A stretch of 64,000 nucleotides of DNA from Colias croceus (lineage: Eukaryota; Arthropoda; Insecta; Lepidoptera; Pieridae). The stretch's first letter is position 1. Each line of letters starts with the position of its first letter. Where the stretch lies: the NCBI RefSeq assembly GCF_905220415.1, contig NC_059568.1:9424001-9488000 (forward strand). The letters are read 5' to 3'. Shown here piece by piece: positions 58,201 to 61,200 of this stretch. Below the pieces are notes generated by a model. It had not been told where the DNA came from. It searched no databases and worked only from the letters and a program-made list of their open reading frames with translations. Made by a program: the position numbers and the translations under genes.

Positions 58201-61200
58201 GTACCGCATTCTTGCCGAACGTGCGTTCCGACAATGGTGTTTTGTACGTTGATTACGCTCGTCTGGAGAACGAAGGAGTTTACATCTGTCAAACAACATC
58301 GCCAGACGTTAATCCTAAATTAATTGTACTAACTGTCCTTCCTCAATCTACGCCACCGCCATCTGAAATGTCGAACATCACCGTTTCTGTTGACCACCTC
58401 AAAATACCAACAGGCGGCAGTGGAACAATAGATTGTACACCCCAAGGATATCCATTACCTCTTATCAAATGGACTAAGGTATGTAACTTCTTATTGAAAC
58501 AAACGATGATTAAGGAGATATTCATTTTTATGAGCCACTGGTATCAATAGCTTATGATCACTGCTTCATTCCTTTTTCATTTCAATTGTATTTGATTATT
58601 CTATGACTTATAAATAACACTTGTATTATTATATTATCAATCGATCGATATCGATCAATTAATATGTATATCCTTAATTTTTAGTACCAAGACTCATTCG
58701 GACCAGGAGTAGGCCAACGCGACACAACTCTTATCATAAACAACGCCCAGGACAGTGACCAGGGTTACTATATGTGCGAAGGAACTGTGAACGGAGTACC
58801 TGTTGTTAGCAGCTATGTTTATATTGAAATTGAAAGTAGGTAGTACTTATAATGGCCTTTTACACAAACATCATATTATTTTGTTTTTTTTTTTTTCTTA
58901 AGACAACATTTAAAATTTTTTTTTTTTAACAGAACGTGAACCACCACGAGTAGAAATCTACCCACCTGGAGAAAACTCAGTTACACTTGGAAGTCAACAT
59001 GAAATTCACTGCCGTGTAACAGGAGGTATTCCCGCGCCCATCATCACCTGGGACAAGAGCAAAGGACGTGAATTTTCACGACACGTACAAGTGCAAAAGA
59101 ACAACATACTGAGGTTAGATGCCTTTTTGCTGCAAAAACGTCATATTATCTAATACATAATAATAATTAGTAATCTTAAGAAAGATTAACACTGAAGCGA
59201 TATGTTACTATGTTTACAGCTTCCAAACTATTGAAGTTAACGACGAAGGAACGTACACATGTACAGCTACCAACGAAGCTGGTACCGCAAGCGCTAGTGC
59301 AATCGTTAAAGTTAGATCTCCTCCAGAAATCACTTTGACACCAAGCAATTACGTACCAGCGATAAAGGGAGAGAGAGTAGACATTGAATGCAGAGCGGAT
59401 GGCTATCCAGAACCCCTTGTTTCTATTAAATGTAAGTGTAACTCTAAATACAATAAAACTCAGATTTTGTTTCAGTCAATTAGTGTTTCAAACATTTTGA
59501 ACAACCTTGAATAATCAACAAAGATGATATCTGGCATAAATGCTACCAATAAACATGATTTTTTCCAGTCAAACAACATCTCTTAGGACGTTGAACGACG
59601 AAATTGCCACACATATTACAGCTTGAATTCGTTATTAAAATAAGTTTTCATTTTTATTTACAGCAAAGAATGACTACCGTGAATTAGTTCCACCGTCCCC
59701 AAGGATTGCGGTCTTCTCCATACAGTCCGCCAGCGAAAGGGATGAGGGTGATTACATTTGTACCGCCAGTTCCGTGGCCGGTATTGTATCGGAAGAATTT
59801 GCGATCCGAGTAGACAGAGGCGATGGCGGATTTGGCGATGTCGGTAAGAAAAAACATTTTTTTTTTCGCAAAAAAAACTAAATGAGAATGCCCATGAAAG
59901 TATGGACCACAGTATAGGGTTGTGTCAATGCCAGAGTGGTTTTGGAGGGTTCTTCGATATTCAAAAGATTTTTACTAATTGATTTTTTTTGTGATAAAAA
60001 CAGGGGTCTTCAAGATATTGAGAAAAATGTGAAATAACCTCAAAACTTAAATAACCCCGATTTAGTTAGGTTTATGTGTGATTTAGGTAGTATTTTATCG
60101 TCCGAAGGTTATTTTTCGATTAACATATTTAATCTATGCGTAGAGCTTATGCTTTCAGACAAAGTCTATCTGTTCATCGGCTAGTGTGGGTACCAGAAAT
60201 CTTCCGGGACGGATTTCAAGAAAACCTAAATATATATATTTAAAAAATGCCAATGTTGTTGTTGTTGTTTGAATCATTTTTCTTTACAGTTGAGTTCAGA
60301 ACCTCGTCCATTTTTTTTATGAATTATAATTTTTGAAAAGGAATATAGTTAAGTAACTAATACAAGTTGTCTTCAAAGTTAATAATAATGTTGATGATAT
60401 TAATTGAAATGTCAACAGAGGGCAGTGGAGAGGAAGAATTTAACCCTGACTACAATCCCGATATTTATGACAACAGTAGGCCTAGCAACATGTTAGCCGT
60501 TGAAGGCCAAAGGAGTGTCTTTGGGTAAGAAAACCTAGGTCTTATTAAAATAAAAGGACTATCGATAAGCAATAATTAACAAACCATTAATATAATAAAC
60601 TATTCAATTTAAGGTGCAATGCATCAAATGAATTCCAAGCCATTTGGGGAAGAGCTGATAGGCGACCTCTTCAATATAACGCAAGACAAGTCGGCTCTGA
60701 ACTGATTATTTACAATGTAAGTAAATCAATATTCGATATGTTGTAATATAAACATTATAAGATGTTTGTATAAAAAAAATTAAGGATTCCGCTAAAGAAC
60801 AGATATTTATAAAATGTGTATTTGTAGACCTCAAAGGCTGATTCAGGCAGATACGAATGCACCCTGATCAACCGTCGCACGAATGAAGTCCACCAATCAG
60901 TGTACACTAGTCTTCAAGTAATGGCAGCTCCGAGAATTACTCTGAGACCACCAACACAAACTGTCCACCCCGGTCAATCACCCACCGTCGAATGTCTCGT
61001 TGAAGGAGACGACATTATAAGCATAACCTGGAGACCAATAGACACCGTGCCTTCTAGGTACTTAAATATTTCAAAGCTCTGTTCTAATCAAAAAGTTACT
61101 CCAATTATAAAGTTATAACTGATATATAATAATGTTTCTAACTTTAGCCGCGTCGAGATAAGGAACTCAATGTTAATATTCCGCCAAATAGAAGTGGAGG

